A stretch of DNA of 64,000 nt from Bryobacterales bacterium (GTDB taxonomy: Bacteria > Acidobacteriota > Terriglobia > Bryobacterales > Bryobacteraceae). The notes under the pieces are model-generated. The model made no database searches, was not told the origin of the DNA, and worked only from the letters and a program-made list of their open reading frames with translations. The stretch lies in contig JADZCM010000005.1 of assembly GCA_020851555.1 (NCBI GenBank), positions 1 to 64,000 of the forward strand, written 5' to 3'. The translations under genes were made by a program, and so were the position numbers. This document shows positions 49,945 to 59,231 of this stretch, one piece after another (within the stretch, counting starts at the first letter, position 1; each line of letters opens with the position of its first letter).

Positions 49945-52554
49945 ATGCCTGGTCCAGAACAGGGCTTCGCCATGAATCCGATTCACACGTTCTCCGTCGT
50001 TCCCTCTCTACCGCCGGTCCTGGAGCCAATGCGGCGAATCGCCTACAACCTCCGGTGGGCATGGGACCACGATGCCATCGAACTGTTCCGGCGCCTGGAC
50101 AGCGATCTCTGGGAGACGGTGGGGCACAACCCGGTCAGCCTCCTCGGCGCGGTGGAGCAGAGGAAACTGGAGGCTGCCGCCCGGAACGACTCCTTCCTGG
50201 CCCACATGGACCGGGTGGCTCGCGAGTTGGGCGCGTACCTGTCCAGCGAATCCACCTGGTGCCGCCGCACGCACGGCGAGCAGGACATCCGCCAAATCGC
50301 CTACTTCTCCGCGGAGTTTGGCCTGACCGAGTGCCTCTCCATTTTCGCGGGCGGGCTGGGCATCCTGGCCGGCGATCACCTCAAGTCGGCCAGCGACCTG
50401 GGCGTCCCGATAGTCGGTGTGGGGCTGCTGTACCAGCAAGGGTACTTCCGCCAGTATTTGAACGACGCGGGCTGGCAGCAGGAGTCCTACCTGGACAATG
50501 ACTTTCACAACCTGCCGCTGACGCTGGTGCGGAAGCCCGACGGCGGCGTGCTCACGGTGTCGGTGGAATACCCCGGGCGGGCGGTGACGGCGCAAGTCTG
50601 GCGCGTGGACGTGGGGCGGGCGCCGCTCTACCTGCTGGACACCAACATCCCCGAGAACCCCAGGAAGGAAGACCGGGACGTCACGGACCAACTCTACGGA
50701 GGGGATCTGGAGATGCGGCTGCGGCAGGAGATCCTGCTGGGCATCGGCGGCTACCGGGTCTTGGAGGCGTTGGGAATCGAGCCGGACGTTTTTCACATGA
50801 ACGAGGGGCATTCCGCGTTCCTGGCCCTGGAACGCGTCAGGAGACTGATGGCGGCCAGGGGGCTGTCTTTCGCCGAGGCTCGCGAGTTGGCTTCCTGCGG
50901 CCTGGTGTTCACCGGTCATACGCCGGTCATGGCGGGCCACGACTTCTTCCCGCCACAGCTTATCGAGCGCTACTTCACGGAGTACGCGGCGGCCCTGCGC
51001 CTCGACCGCCGGGACTTTCTGGGGCTGGGACGGAAGAACCCGCACGATGAGTCGGAGGACTTCTGCATGACCGTCCTGGCGCAGCGCACGGCGGCGTTCC
51101 AGAACGCGGTAAGCCGGCTGCACGGGAAGGTTAGCCGGGAGATGTGGCAGAGCCTCTGGCCCGGCGTTCCGCAGGATGAGATACCGATCAACCACGTGAC
51201 TAACGGCGTGCACTTCCGGTCATGGATCTCGAATGACATGAACCAGCTCTTCGACCGCTATCTGAGCCCGGGCTGGCGCGAGGAGCCCGGCGACAAGGCG
51301 CTGTGGAAACGCGCGGAAACGATCCCCGCCGAAGAACTCTGGCGCAACCACGAACGCCGCCGGGAACGGATGGTCGCCTTCGCCCGCCGCAGGCTGCGGG
51401 CGCAACTGGAGCGGCGCGGGGCCTCCAACAATGAGGTGCAAGGCGCCGAGGAAGTCCTGGATCCCGACGTGCTGACCATCGGCTTCGCGCGGCGGTTCGC
51501 GACCTACAAGCGCGCCACATTGCTTTTGCGCGATCCGGACCGGCTGGCCCGGATTTTGAACGACACGGCGCGCCCGGTGCAGATCATCTACGCGGGGAAG
51601 GCCCACCCGCGGGACGACGCCGGCAAGGCGTTCATTCAGCGTATCGCCGTCCTGGCCCGGCAGCCGCAGTTCCGGCGGCGTCTCGTCTTCCTGGAGGAGT
51701 ACGACATGGCGGCGTCGCGCTATCTGGTCCAGGGCGTGGACGTGTGGCTCAACACCCCGCTGCGGCCGATGGAGGCCAGCGGGACCAGCGGGATGAAGGC
51801 CGCGGCCAACGGCGCGCTCAACCTCAGCACGCTCGATGGATGGTGGGATGAAGCCTGGAACGACGCCGAATCTCACCTGATAGGCTGGGCCATAGGCCGG
51901 GGCGAGACCTATGCCAATCAGGACATGCAGGATGAACTGGAGGCGCAGGCGCTGTACGGACTTCTGGAGCGGGACGTCGTGCCGGCTTTCTACCAGCGGG
52001 GGCCGGACCGCCTGCCGCGGCAGTGGATCGAGCGGATGAAGGCCTCGCTCGCGGGCCTGTGCTACCAGTTCAACACCCACCGCATGGTGCAGGAGTACAC
52101 GGAGCGGTTCTACGTCCCGGCGCAGAGGAAGTTCCAGGAGTTAGGGGCCGAGGACGCCAGGCGAGCCCGGCAACTGGCGGCCTGGAAGGACAGGGTGACG
52201 AAGGGCTGGCCGGAAGTGCGGGTGGTCTCCGTGGAAAACCACTCGCCGGCGACGCTGGCCGTAGGGCAGCCGATCAAGGCTCGCGTGCGCGTCCATCTCG
52301 GCGCGCTGAGTCCCGAAGAGGTGGCGGTGGAGCTTTACTACGGACGCGTGAATGCCAGCGGCCAGATCGTGAACGCCATGGCCACTCCGATGAAGCTGAG
52401 CGGCCCGGGTGAAGGCGGCGACTACCCCTTCGAGGCCGAGCCGGTGGCGCCCTCCGACAGCGGCCTGCACGGATACACCATCCGGGTGCTGCCGCACAAC
52501 CCCGACCTGCCGCTCGGCCTGATCCCCGGCCTGATTACCTGGGCGCACCTGTAG
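49945..52554 (+). CDS. glgP: Alpha-glucan (glycogen) phosphorylase
   Basis: An 869-residue protein of the DUF3417-containing phosphorylase class. It has IAYFSAEFGLTECLSIFAGGLGILAGDHLKSASD near the N-terminus, the PLP lysine in GTSGMKAAANG, and GFARRFATYKRA for phosphate and glucan binding. It releases glucose-1-phosphate from glycogen or maltodextrin in the cytoplasm. The C-terminal 100 residues are a beta-rich extra domain (VAVELYYGRVNASGQIV), as in related long forms. GGAGG lies 8 bases before the ATG at 49945, so the nine residues before the second Met are probably real. Confidence 0.95.
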   Translation: MPGPEQGFAMNPIHTFSVVPSLPPVLEPMRRIAYNLRWAWDHDAIELFRRLDSDLWETVGHNPVSLLGAVEQRKLEAAARNDSFLAHMDRVARELGAYLSSESTWCRRTHGEQDIRQIAYFSAEFGLTECLSIFAGGLGILAGDHLKSASDLGVPIVGVGLLYQQGYFRQYLNDAGWQQESYLDNDFHNLPLTLVRKPDGGVLTVSVEYPGRAVTAQVWRVDVGRAPLYLLDTNIPENPRKEDRDVTDQLYGGDLEMRLRQEILLGIGGYRVLEALGIEPDVFHMNEGHSAFLALERVRRLMAARGLSFAEARELASCGLVFTGHTPVMAGHDFFPPQLIERYFTEYAAALRLDRRDFLGLGRKNPHDESEDFCMTVLAQRTAAFQNAVSRLHGKVSREMWQSLWPGVPQDEIPINHVTNGVHFRSWISNDMNQLFDRYLSPGWREEPGDKALWKRAETIPAEELWRNHERRRERMVAFARRRLRAQLERRGASNNEVQGAEEVLDPDVLTIGFARRFATYKRATLLLRDPDRLARILNDTARPVQIIYAGKAHPRDDAGKAFIQRIAVLARQPQFRRRLVFLEEYDMAASRYLVQGVDVWLNTPLRPMEASGTSGMKAAANGALNLSTLDGWWDEAWNDAESHLIGWAIGRGETYANQDMQDELEAQALYGLLERDVVPAFYQRGPDRLPRQWIERMKASLAGLCYQFNTHRMVQEYTERFYVPAQRKFQELGAEDARRARQLAAWKDRVTKGWPEVRVVSVENHSPATLAVGQPIKARVRVHLGALSPEEVAVELYYGRVNASGQIVNAMATPMKLSGPGEGGDYPFEAEPVAPSDSGLHGYTIRVLPHNPDLPLGLIPGLITWAHL

Positions 52555-52602
52555 GGAAGACCCGGGGGAAGCGGCTGCGCGCCGCGCCGGACGCTTCCGG
52601 CG

Positions 52603-53202
52603 TCAGGGGCGCAGGAGCCTTCCCAGAACCGCCGCCACGGAATCCTGGATGCTGCCCGCGCCGTCCAGGACCAGGTCCGCGAAGATCCGGGTGGGGAGGA
52701 CGAACCGCTCGGACATGGGGCGGACGGTCCGGCTGTATTGCTCCAGGACGGACTCACGGCTGCGGCCGCGCTCGCGTATGTCGCGCTCCAGCCTGCGGTC
52801 GAGACAGACGGCGTCCGGCGCCGAGACGAACACCTTGAGATCCAGCAGGCTGCGCAGCGGCTCCCAGTAGAGCGCAAACAGGCCCTCGACAACCAGGTAC
52901 CCGGCAGCCTGCACACGGCGCACCCCGGCGCTGCGGACGTGCTGAGCGAAATCGTAGACCGGAACGGCGGCCTCTTCGCCCCTCGTGATCGCCCCGATCT
53001 GTTCAATGAGCAGTTGCTCGTCCAGCGATTCCGGAGTGTCGAAGTTCCAGAGGGCGCGCTCCTCCGGCGGCAGATGCGCCAGGTCGCGATAGTACGCGTC
53101 CAGGTTCAGAACCGGGGCTCCGAGGGCCCGGGCGACCAGGGTGGCGACCTCGGTCTTCCCCGCGCAGGAAGGACCGGCGATGCCGACGGTGCGTATCTTC
53201 AT
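52603..53202 (-). CDS. Uridine-kinase-like P-loop phosphotransferase
   Basis: A 199-residue protein. Walker A is GPSCAGKTEVA. LNLDAYYRDLAHLPPEER (with Asp for the nucleoside-binding loop) and VVEGLFALYWEPLRSLLDLKVFV follow the uridine/cytidine kinase and phosphoribulokinase family. It probably phosphorylates uridine or a related small molecule in the cytoplasm. The start at 53202 (MKIRTVGIAG) is preferred over one 33 bases upstream that would overlap the divergent pterin dehydratase region. There is no strong ribosome site. Confidence 0.85.
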   Translation of the reverse strand: MKIRTVGIAGPSCAGKTEVATLVARALGAPVLNLDAYYRDLAHLPPEERALWNFDTPESLDEQLLIEQIGAITRGEEAAVPVYDFAQHVRSAGVRRVQAAGYLVVEGLFALYWEPLRSLLDLKVFVSAPDAVCLDRRLERDIRERGRSRESVLEQYSRTVRPMSERFVLPTRIFADLVLDGAGSIQDSVAAVLGRLLRP

Positions 53203-53270
53203 GCCGCTGGCCTGTGGCAAGCTGGCAGTATACAAGAGACGGCCCGGCCGGAGCCGGGGGAGGAGGCATG

Positions 53271-53654
53271 ATGGAGAACTCTTGCAGCTTGAATCTGGCG
53301 CAAAAGAAGTGCATCCCGTGCTCGGGCGGCGTTCCGGCGTTGCAAGGGGAGGAATTGAGAAAACTGGCGGCGGAATTGCCCGCCTGGAAGGTGATCCGCG
53401 AGCACCACATCGAGCGGGAGTACGCCTTCCCGGACTTCAAGGCCGCATTGGACTTCGTCGTCCGGGTCGGTGCGCTAGCGGAGGAGGAAGGCCACCACCC
53501 CGACCTGGAATTGTCCTGGGGCCGCGTCGGCGTTCGGATCTTCACCCACAAGATCGACGGCCTGACCGAAAGCGATTTCATCCTGGGCGCCAAGATCGAG
53601 CGGCTGCACGCAGCAGGCTGGCAGCCTGGCCGGGAACCGGCGGCTGTGGAATGA
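53271..53654 (+). CDS. phhB: Pterin-4a-carbinolamine dehydratase
   Basis: A 127-residue protein. The C-terminal 95 residues match PCD/DCoH: REHHIEREYAFPDFKAALDFV, EEEGHHPDLELSWGRV with the catalytic histidines, and FTHKIDGLTESDF. It regenerates or recycles tetrahydropterin cofactors, or acts in molybdopterin/pterin metabolism, as aromatic amino acid hydroxylase is not visible here. The N-terminal 30 residues contain a CIPC motif not typical of the family, perhaps a metal or thiol site. GGGAGG lies about 7 bases before the ATG at 53271. Confidence 0.9.
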   Translation: MENSCSLNLAQKKCIPCSGGVPALQGEELRKLAAELPAWKVIREHHIEREYAFPDFKAALDFVVRVGALAEEEGHHPDLELSWGRVGVRIFTHKIDGLTESDFILGAKIERLHAAGWQPGREPAAVE

Positions 53655-53702
53655 GCGCCATGACGCGGTTGGAAGGATATCTCCGGCGCGCTCAAGTGAG
53701 CT

Positions 53703-53760
53703 GGAAATTGTCGTCCGCTGCCGCCCCTTGACCGGAACCTATGGTTCTGAGACAATTTCC
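53703..53760 (+). promoter_or_regulatory. cspA promoter with overlapping inverted repeats
   Basis: TTGACC (53728-53733) and GACAAT (53751-53756) are 17 bases apart, a sound sigma-70-type promoter with a start near 53763. GGAAATTGTC (53703-53712) is repeated inverted as GACAATTTCC (53751-53760), so one arm covers the -10. GAACC-TAT-GGTTC lies between the boxes. The arrangement fits a repressor site; no regulator is identified. Confidence 0.55.
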
Positions 53761-53795
53761 GACGCAGTGAAGTTGCATCTTCAGGAGACAGTGAA

Positions 53796-53999
53796 GTGAG
53801 AGAAAGAGGTGTAGTGAAGTGGTTCAACTCGGCCAAGGGCTATGGCTTCATCCAGCGGCCCAACGGCGAGGATGTCTTTGTCCACCATACCGCCATCCAG
53901 ATGGACGGGTACCGCAGCCTTGACAACGGCGTGGAGGTGGAGTTCGAAGTAAAACAGGGCCCCAAGGGCTTGCAGGCCGAGAACGTGCAGCGGGCCTGA
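53796..53999 (+). CDS. Cold-shock protein (CspA family)
   Basis: A 67-residue single cold-shock domain. RNP1 (KGYGFI) and RNP2 (VFVHHTAI) are intact. It binds single-stranded RNA or DNA and acts as an RNA chaperone. It starts with GTG at 53796, with GGAG about 9 bases upstream. The promoter directly in front contains inverted repeats. It is monocistronic. The length is normal for the family. Confidence 0.95.
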   Translation: MRERGVVKWFNSAKGYGFIQRPNGEDVFVHHTAIQMDGYRSLDNGVEVEFEVKQGPKGLQAENVQRA

Positions 54000-54016
54000 A
54001 ACCTCCGCGACTGATC

Positions 54017-54397
54017 CTAGTTGGTGACCTGCTGGATCCGGCTCTCCTCAATGATGGGCAGGTAGGTCTTGCTCCAGGCCTCGTGAGCCGGGTGCCGGGC
54101 GAAGCGGTCCGCGGCCGCCTGGTCCTCGAACTCCAGCGCGAAGGCGCTCATGAAGTCGCGGGGCTGAACCCGCAACGCGCGGAGCCAAAGGCGGTCGACG
54201 CCGGGCACTTCCGCCGCGATCTTCTCGATGTCCTCGATAGCCGCCTTGCGAAGTTCGGGCGCAGCCCCCGCGGCCCACTTGACGCTCACCACCTGGATTA
54301 CCGACCGGGGCTTCTGATACGCGCGCGCCGCCGCCAGCCCCGCGATGCCGGCCAGCGCCAGCATGGCCGCCCCGCTCCACCTGAGAGTTCCGAGCAT
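54017..54397 (-). CDS. Exported or anchored Dabb-type small protein
   Basis: A 126-residue protein. A hydrophobic N-terminus (MLALAGIAGLAAARAY) is followed by a domain resembling stress-responsive A/B-barrel (Dabb) proteins: VIQVVSVKWAAG, VDRLWLRALRVQPRDFMSAFALEFEDQAAADRFARHPAH. Dabb proteins are small ferredoxin-like dimers, some with heme- or polyketide-related roles. With the N-terminal segment it would lie in or beyond the membrane. The DUF3592-like gene ends 3 bases upstream of its start on the same strand, so they form an operon. Confidence 0.8.
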   Translation of the reverse strand: MLGTLRWSGAAMLALAGIAGLAAARAYQKPRSVIQVVSVKWAAGAAPELRKAAIEDIEKIAAEVPGVDRLWLRALRVQPRDFMSAFALEFEDQAAADRFARHPAHEAWSKTYLPIIEESRIQQVTN

Positions 54398-54400
54398 GAC

Positions 54401-54814
54401 CTATTCCGGACCTCCTTCCCCGCCGCTCCCAGTCCCGCACTCCCCCAGGCCCGACCATTCCTCGCACCAGAGAATCGAATTGGCGGGGTTGGCCGGATCG
54501 TACTTCACCGTCGCGGGTCCCAGCAAAGCGGTGAAGTCCGCCGGCAGCCGGCCCCGGATTCCGGAGAGGTCCTGCGCCGCCGCGTACTGTGCGCCGCGGA
54601 CGGTGTATGAGTAGAAGAGCTCATCGCCTCGAACGTCAACCACGCTCCCGCCGGTCATGCGGCCCCTTGCGTTGACCAGTTGCCGCCGCTTGCGTTCGCG
54701 CTCCGCCGGCGAGACACGCCGCCGCCGGACCAGGTAGACGATTCCTCCCAAAGCCGCACCGGCGCCGAGGACAAGGCCCGCCGGAGCAGCCACGGATCCA
54801 ATCCCGCCGTTCAC
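54401..54814 (-). CDS. Membrane protein with DUF3592-like domain
   Basis: A 137-residue protein. One N-terminal membrane helix (APAGLVLGAGAALGGIVYLV), followed by a basic stop-transfer (RRRRVSPAERERKRR) and a small beta domain with the DUF3592 pattern (LFYSYTVRGAQYAA, ATVKYDPANPANSIL). The start is GTG at 54814. It is the upstream partner of the Dabb-like gene. The function is unknown. Confidence 0.7.
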   Translation of the reverse strand: MNGGIGSVAAPAGLVLGAGAALGGIVYLVRRRRVSPAERERKRRQLVNARGRMTGGSVVDVRGDELFYSYTVRGAQYAAAQDLSGIRGRLPADFTALLGPATVKYDPANPANSILWCEEWSGLGECGTGSGGEGGPE

Positions 54815-54861
54815 TGGAAGTTCCCGCTCAACAACTCAAGCGCTCAGGTTGAGGAACATGG

Positions 54862-54891
54862 GAGACGGGCCCGGCACGCCGGGCCCGTCTC
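54862..54891 (-). terminator. Strong 14-bp hairpin downstream of GGDEF/EAL gene
   Basis: GAGACGGGCCCGGC (54862-54875) and GCCGGGCCCGTCTC (54878-54891) are fully complementary with only two bases between. It probably ends the transcript from the GGDEF/EAL gene (stop at 54959) and insulates the DUF3592 operon. There is no U-tract. The stretch 54892-54958 holds a second small dyad (CCCC/GGGG) and no gene. Confidence 0.55.
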
Positions 54892-54958
54892 GCCGCGTCA
54901 ATCAGGTTTGACCCTGGGTATGTGCCTTCTTGGTCCCCTTCTCAACGGGGCTTGCCCA

Positions 54959-57118
54959 TCATAACATAGCGGCTGCCGACAGCAACCGCTCGATTTCGGC
55001 TGCCGGCGCAGGCTGGCCCAGAAGGTAGCCCTGGAAGCGGTCGCAGCCGATCCGGCGCAGCGTCTCGAATTGCTGCTGCGTCTCGATGCCCTCGGCCACG
55101 ACTTCCAGTCCGAGGCCGTGCGCCAGGGCCAGGATCGCGCTCAGGAGCGGGATCGCGCCAGGCTCGCGCTCGACTTCCATGACAAACGACCGGTCGATCT
55201 TCAGAGCATCGATGGGAAGGAGGCGGAGGTGGCTCAGCGAGGAGTAGCCCGTGCCGAAGTCATCCAGGACGAGTCCGACCCCCAGGGACTTCAGGCGGCG
55301 CATCTGGCTGATGGACTCTTCCGGTTCCCTGAAGACGGCCCCCTCCGTGAGTTCCAGCTCCAGTAGCGCGGGATCCAGGCCGGTGTCCGCCAGAGCCTGC
55401 GCCACGGTCTCCGCCAGGTCCGTTCTGGAGAACTGTAACGGGGACACGTTCACCGCCACTTTGACCGGAGGCAGTCCCGCCCGCCTCCAGCCGGCATTTC
55501 GGCGGCAAGCCTCGTGCAGCGCCCAAACTCCGATGGGGACGATGAGCCCGCACTCTTCGGCCACGGGGATAAACCGGCTGGGAGGATTTTTCCCGAGCTT
55601 CGGGTGGTTCCAGACCATCAGCGCTTCCACCGCCACCGGCTTGTGGCCCGCCCCCGTTTGAGGCTGGTAGTAGAGTTCAAGCTCCCCGCGCTCCACGGCG
55701 CGGCGCAGCGCGGCCTCGACCTCCAGGCGCTCGGCTGCGGCGGCGCCCAGTTCGGCGGTGAAGAACTCCACGCGGCCGGCTCCGCGGGCTTTCGCCAGGT
55801 ACATGGCCGCATCCGCATTGCTTTGCAGGGTGGCTGCGTCCTGCCCGTCTCGGGGGTGCAGACTGATACCGATGCTGGCCGACAGGAAGAACTCGCCGGA
55901 TGCAACCTGAAACGGCGGCGAAAGCGCCGCAAGCAGTTTCTGCGCCACCCGCCGGGCGTCGTTTCCGTCATTCAATTCCGTGAGCAGGAGACCGAACTCG
56001 TCACCCCCCAAGCGCGCCAGGCAATCGTTCTTCCGCACCGCCTCCGCAAGCCGCCCGGCCGCCTGCCGCAGGACGAGGTCGCCGGTTGAGTGGCCCAGCG
56101 TGTCGTTGATTTGCTTGAACCGGTCAAGGTCGATGAAGAGCACGGCAAGGAGCCAGTTGTGGCGGCGCGCCTCTTCGACAGCCCGCGCCAGCCGCTCCTC
56201 GAAAAACAGCCGGTTGGGCAGTCCGGTCAGCGCGTCGTGGAGCGCCTGGTGGATGAGCCGGTCGTTCATGCGGCGGTTCTCGATTGCCACCACAGCCAGC
56301 CGCCGGGCCGTCTCCAGAACCGGCGATTCCGCGGAGAACTCGCCGCTGCCCCATTCGCGGAAAACGACGAATGCGGCGAGGGGCGAAGCGTCCCGCGAAA
56401 GAATGGGCGTCACCGAGCAGCCGGCCAGACCGGCGTTCGAAGCCAGAGCCCGCTGGACGGCCAGCGGCGCCGCCGACGTCCGCTCCAGGTACACCGTCCC
56501 GCCGCGAACCGCCAGCTCGGACCATTCCGCAGCCGCGGCGGCGCCGGCCTCCGCCGCGAAGGCGTCCGTAAACCCGGCCGGCAGCTTCGACGCGGCGCCC
56601 AATCGCAGCCGGCCGTCTTCCCAAACCACAGCGCCGCAATGCGCTCCAGGCGTTTGGCGCTCCGCCAGGCGGCAGATGCTTTCCAGCACCGTCTCCAGCG
56701 GCTCACTGCCCGCCACCAGCTCCAGCACCCGGTTCCGGTCGCTCTCCAGGATCTGTGCGAGGTTGCGCTCGGTGACGTCCCGGGCCACACCTTGCACGCC
56801 GACAGGGCGTCCCCCACGGAACAGGAGCCGGCAGCCCACCTCCAGGGCGACCTTCCGTCCCTCCGGCCTCACCGCACATACCTGCAACTCGCACCTCGGC
56901 CGGCCACCCAGCAGCGCGCGGATTGCCTCGCGCATCCGCTCCCCGGACTCGGCGTCCAGCAACCCGAAAATGGTCTTTCGAAGAACCTCCCTCCGGCTGT
57001 AGCCGCAGGTTCGCTCGACTGCCTTGTTGATCGCTCTGAAGTTACCGCGAAGATCGTGGGTGTACAGTACGTCGACGGCGTTCTCGAACAACTCGCGGTA
57101 CCGGCGTTTACTGCTCAC
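54959..57118 (-). CDS. PAS-GAF-GGDEF-EAL cyclic-di-GMP signalling protein
   Basis: A 719-residue cytoplasmic protein. Residues 1-120 are a PAS domain (YRELFENAVDVLYTHDLRG). A GAF-like domain follows (about 130-275). The GGDEF domain (about 290-450) has an intact active site (LARLGGDEFGLLL). The EAL domain (about 465-705) has VEAL, the Mg-binding DDFGTGYSSLS and LKIDRSF. Both synthesis and breakdown of c-di-GMP are possible; which dominates cannot be told. No transmembrane segment is seen, so the PAS/GAF part senses a cytoplasmic signal. Confidence 0.93.
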   Translation of the reverse strand: MSSKRRYRELFENAVDVLYTHDLRGNFRAINKAVERTCGYSRREVLRKTIFGLLDAESGERMREAIRALLGGRPRCELQVCAVRPEGRKVALEVGCRLLFRGGRPVGVQGVARDVTERNLAQILESDRNRVLELVAGSEPLETVLESICRLAERQTPGAHCGAVVWEDGRLRLGAASKLPAGFTDAFAAEAGAAAAAEWSELAVRGGTVYLERTSAAPLAVQRALASNAGLAGCSVTPILSRDASPLAAFVVFREWGSGEFSAESPVLETARRLAVVAIENRRMNDRLIHQALHDALTGLPNRLFFEERLARAVEEARRHNWLLAVLFIDLDRFKQINDTLGHSTGDLVLRQAAGRLAEAVRKNDCLARLGGDEFGLLLTELNDGNDARRVAQKLLAALSPPFQVASGEFFLSASIGISLHPRDGQDAATLQSNADAAMYLAKARGAGRVEFFTAELGAAAAERLEVEAALRRAVERGELELYYQPQTGAGHKPVAVEALMVWNHPKLGKNPPSRFIPVAEECGLIVPIGVWALHEACRRNAGWRRAGLPPVKVAVNVSPLQFSRTDLAETVAQALADTGLDPALLELELTEGAVFREPEESISQMRRLKSLGVGLVLDDFGTGYSSLSHLRLLPIDALKIDRSFVMEVEREPGAIPLLSAILALAHGLGLEVVAEGIETQQQFETLRRIGCDRFQGYLLGQPAPAAEIERLLSAAAML

Positions 57119-57151
57119 TGCTCACAGTATAACTCCGGCCTGTTGCTTTTC

Positions 57152-58729
57152 CTAGAGCTTTACGGCGATTGACTTAGCCTGTACAAACTGAAGCAGATAA
57201 TCCGGGCCGCCGGCCTTGGAGTCGGTGCCCGACATGTTGAAACCGCCGAATGGGTGCGCTCCGACCATGGCGCCGGTACACTTCCGGTTGAAGTACAGGT
57301 TTCCGACGAAGAACTCCCGGCGGGCTTGGGCGATTTTGGCGGCGTTCGTCGTGTAGACCGCGCCCGTGAGACCATACTCCGTATCGTTGGCCAGCTCCAG
57401 CGCGTGCTGGAAGTCGCGCGCCTTCGTCACGGCCAGAACTGGACCGAAAATCTCCTCCTGGAACACCCGGGCGCGCGGGCCGACATCGGCCAGAATGACC
57501 GGCCGGATGAAGTGGCCTCCGTCGGGCGCCGGACCTTCACCCGCCACTATCCGTCCTTCCTTCTTACCGATTTCGATGTAATCCCGGATAGTCCTTAGCG
57601 CTTTCTCGTTGATGATAGGCCCCATATAGTTACCCGGGTCATCGGAAGGGCCTACTCTTAGGGCTTCTACCTTAGGAATAAGACGCGCCAGAAACTCATC
57701 GTAAACTTCCTGATCAACGATCGTGCGGGAACAGGCCGAGCACTTCTGGCCCTGGTAGCCATATGCCGAAATCAACACTCCGGTGACCGCCTGATCGAGG
57801 TCGGCCTCGCGATCCACGATGATCGCGTCCTTGCCGCCCATCTCGGCGATGACGCGCTTGATCCAGATCTGGCCGGGCCGCGGACGGGCCGCCAGTTCGT
57901 TGATTCGCAGGCCGACGTCGCGGGAACCGGTGAAGGCAATGAAACGCGTCTTGGGATGCTCGACCAGGGCGTCGCCCACCCTTCCGCCGGAGCCGGTGAT
58001 GAGAGAAAAGCTGCGGGGCGGAAAGCCTGCCTCCAGGAGCACTTCCGCAAGCCTGGCCGCGATGGTGGGCGTATCGCTCGAAGGCTTGATGACGGCCGTG
58101 TTGCCGGTGACCAGCGTCGCCGTGGTCATTCCCAGGAGGATGGCCAGCGGGAAGTTCCAGGGAGCGATGACGACCCCCACGCCGAGAGGGATGTATTCCA
58201 ACTCATCCTGCTCGCCGGGCAGGCTCAGCATGGGGTGTGGGCCCGCCAGTCGCAGCATCTCTCGCGCGTAGTACTCGCAGAAATCAATCGCCTCGGAGAC
58301 GTCGGCCTCGGCTTCGATCCATGTCTTGCCGGCTTCGTAAACCAGCCAGGCATCGAATTCCATCTTGCGGCGGCGGATCAAGTCCGCCGTCCTCAGAAGC
58401 GCGCGGCAGCGTTCCTCCGGCGGCGTACGGCTCCATTCAGCGAAAAAGTCCGCGGCGTCCTCCACCGCCTGTGCAGCCTCCGCCGCGCCGGCCATCTGGT
58501 GAACGCCCACCGTCTCGGAGGACCGGGAGGGATTCCGGGAATGGAGCTTCTCCTCCAGCCTCCTCCGCCGGCCGCCGAGCATCAGATCATACTCCTGTCC
58601 GAACTGGTTCCGGACCCGGCCCAATGCCTCTTCCATGGCAGCGCGGTTCGAGGCCACGGAGAAATCCGCGTAAGGTTCGTTGCGGAAGGCGGAGAGCGGC
58701 CCCACATCCGGGCGCAACTGCGTGCTCAT
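57152..58729 (-). CDS. pruA: Delta-1-pyrroline-5-carboxylate dehydrogenase
   Basis: About 525 residues of the RocA/PruA-type aldehyde dehydrogenase family. The catalytic Cys is in YQGQKCSACSR, the general-base Glu in VIAEMGGKD, and the NAD-binding region includes IAPWNFPLAI and FTGSRDVG. It oxidises glutamate semialdehyde to glutamate, the second step of proline catabolism. The start is the Met of STQLRPD; an ATG six codons upstream is also possible, but GGGAGG favours the later one. No proline dehydrogenase gene is adjacent. Confidence 0.93.
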   Translation of the reverse strand: MSTQLRPDVGPLSAFRNEPYADFSVASNRAAMEEALGRVRNQFGQEYDLMLGGRRRRLEEKLHSRNPSRSSETVGVHQMAGAAEAAQAVEDAADFFAEWSRTPPEERCRALLRTADLIRRRKMEFDAWLVYEAGKTWIEAEADVSEAIDFCEYYAREMLRLAGPHPMLSLPGEQDELEYIPLGVGVVIAPWNFPLAILLGMTTATLVTGNTAVIKPSSDTPTIAARLAEVLLEAGFPPRSFSLITGSGGRVGDALVEHPKTRFIAFTGSRDVGLRINELAARPRPGQIWIKRVIAEMGGKDAIIVDREADLDQAVTGVLISAYGYQGQKCSACSRTIVDQEVYDEFLARLIPKVEALRVGPSDDPGNYMGPIINEKALRTIRDYIEIGKKEGRIVAGEGPAPDGGHFIRPVILADVGPRARVFQEEIFGPVLAVTKARDFQHALELANDTEYGLTGAVYTTNAAKIAQARREFFVGNLYFNRKCTGAMVGAHPFGGFNMSGTDSKAGGPDYLLQFVQAKSIAVKL

Positions 58730-58773
58730 CGTATTCGAGCCTCCCATCCGGGACTGCGGCCAGCCGGCCTCGG

Positions 58774-59034
58774 CTACCTGCCGTAGTAGGCGGCGTTTCT
58801 GGCCGTGTATTCAGCCCACTTCTCGGGCAAATCGTCCAAGGGGAAGATCGCCGCAACGGGACAAACCGGCACGCAGGCCCCGCAGTCGATGCATTCGAGC
58901 GGATCGATGTAGAGCATCTCTTCGCTGGCGAAGTTCGCCTCGTCCTTCCTGGGGTGAATGCAATCCACCGGACAGGCGTCCACGCAGGCAGTGTCCTTGG
59001 TGCCGATGCAGGGTTCGGCGATCACATAGGCCAT
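58774..59034 (-). CDS. Ferredoxin (7Fe/8Fe type)
   Basis: An 86-residue ferredoxin. The first cysteine set (CIGTKDTACVDACPVDC) resembles the [3Fe-4S]/[4Fe-4S] site of FdxA-type ferredoxins, and the second (CIDCGACVPVCP) binds a [4Fe-4S] cluster. It carries electrons in the cytoplasm. AGGAG is located about 11 bases before the ATG at 59034; in-frame sequence upstream is not coding. It is divergent from the complex I operon, with 257 bases between starts. Confidence 0.93.
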   Translation of the reverse strand: MAYVIAEPCIGTKDTACVDACPVDCIHPRKDEANFASEEMLYIDPLECIDCGACVPVCPVAAIFPLDDLPEKWAEYTARNAAYYGR

Positions 59035-59231
59035 AACAGTCTCATCTCCTTTTACGATTGCCCAGAGAAGACCAACTAATTCCGGTATAGCACGCGCGGG
59101 CCGCGAAGCACAAAAGCGGCCGCGCTGCCGGGACGAATTCCCGCAAGAGCGCGCCGCAGGCCGGCTGGCGTGCGACGGCGCCCCGCGCACGGCCCGCTTC
59201 CGGAAGGCAGCGTTTGCGCTGTCAGCTTGAT

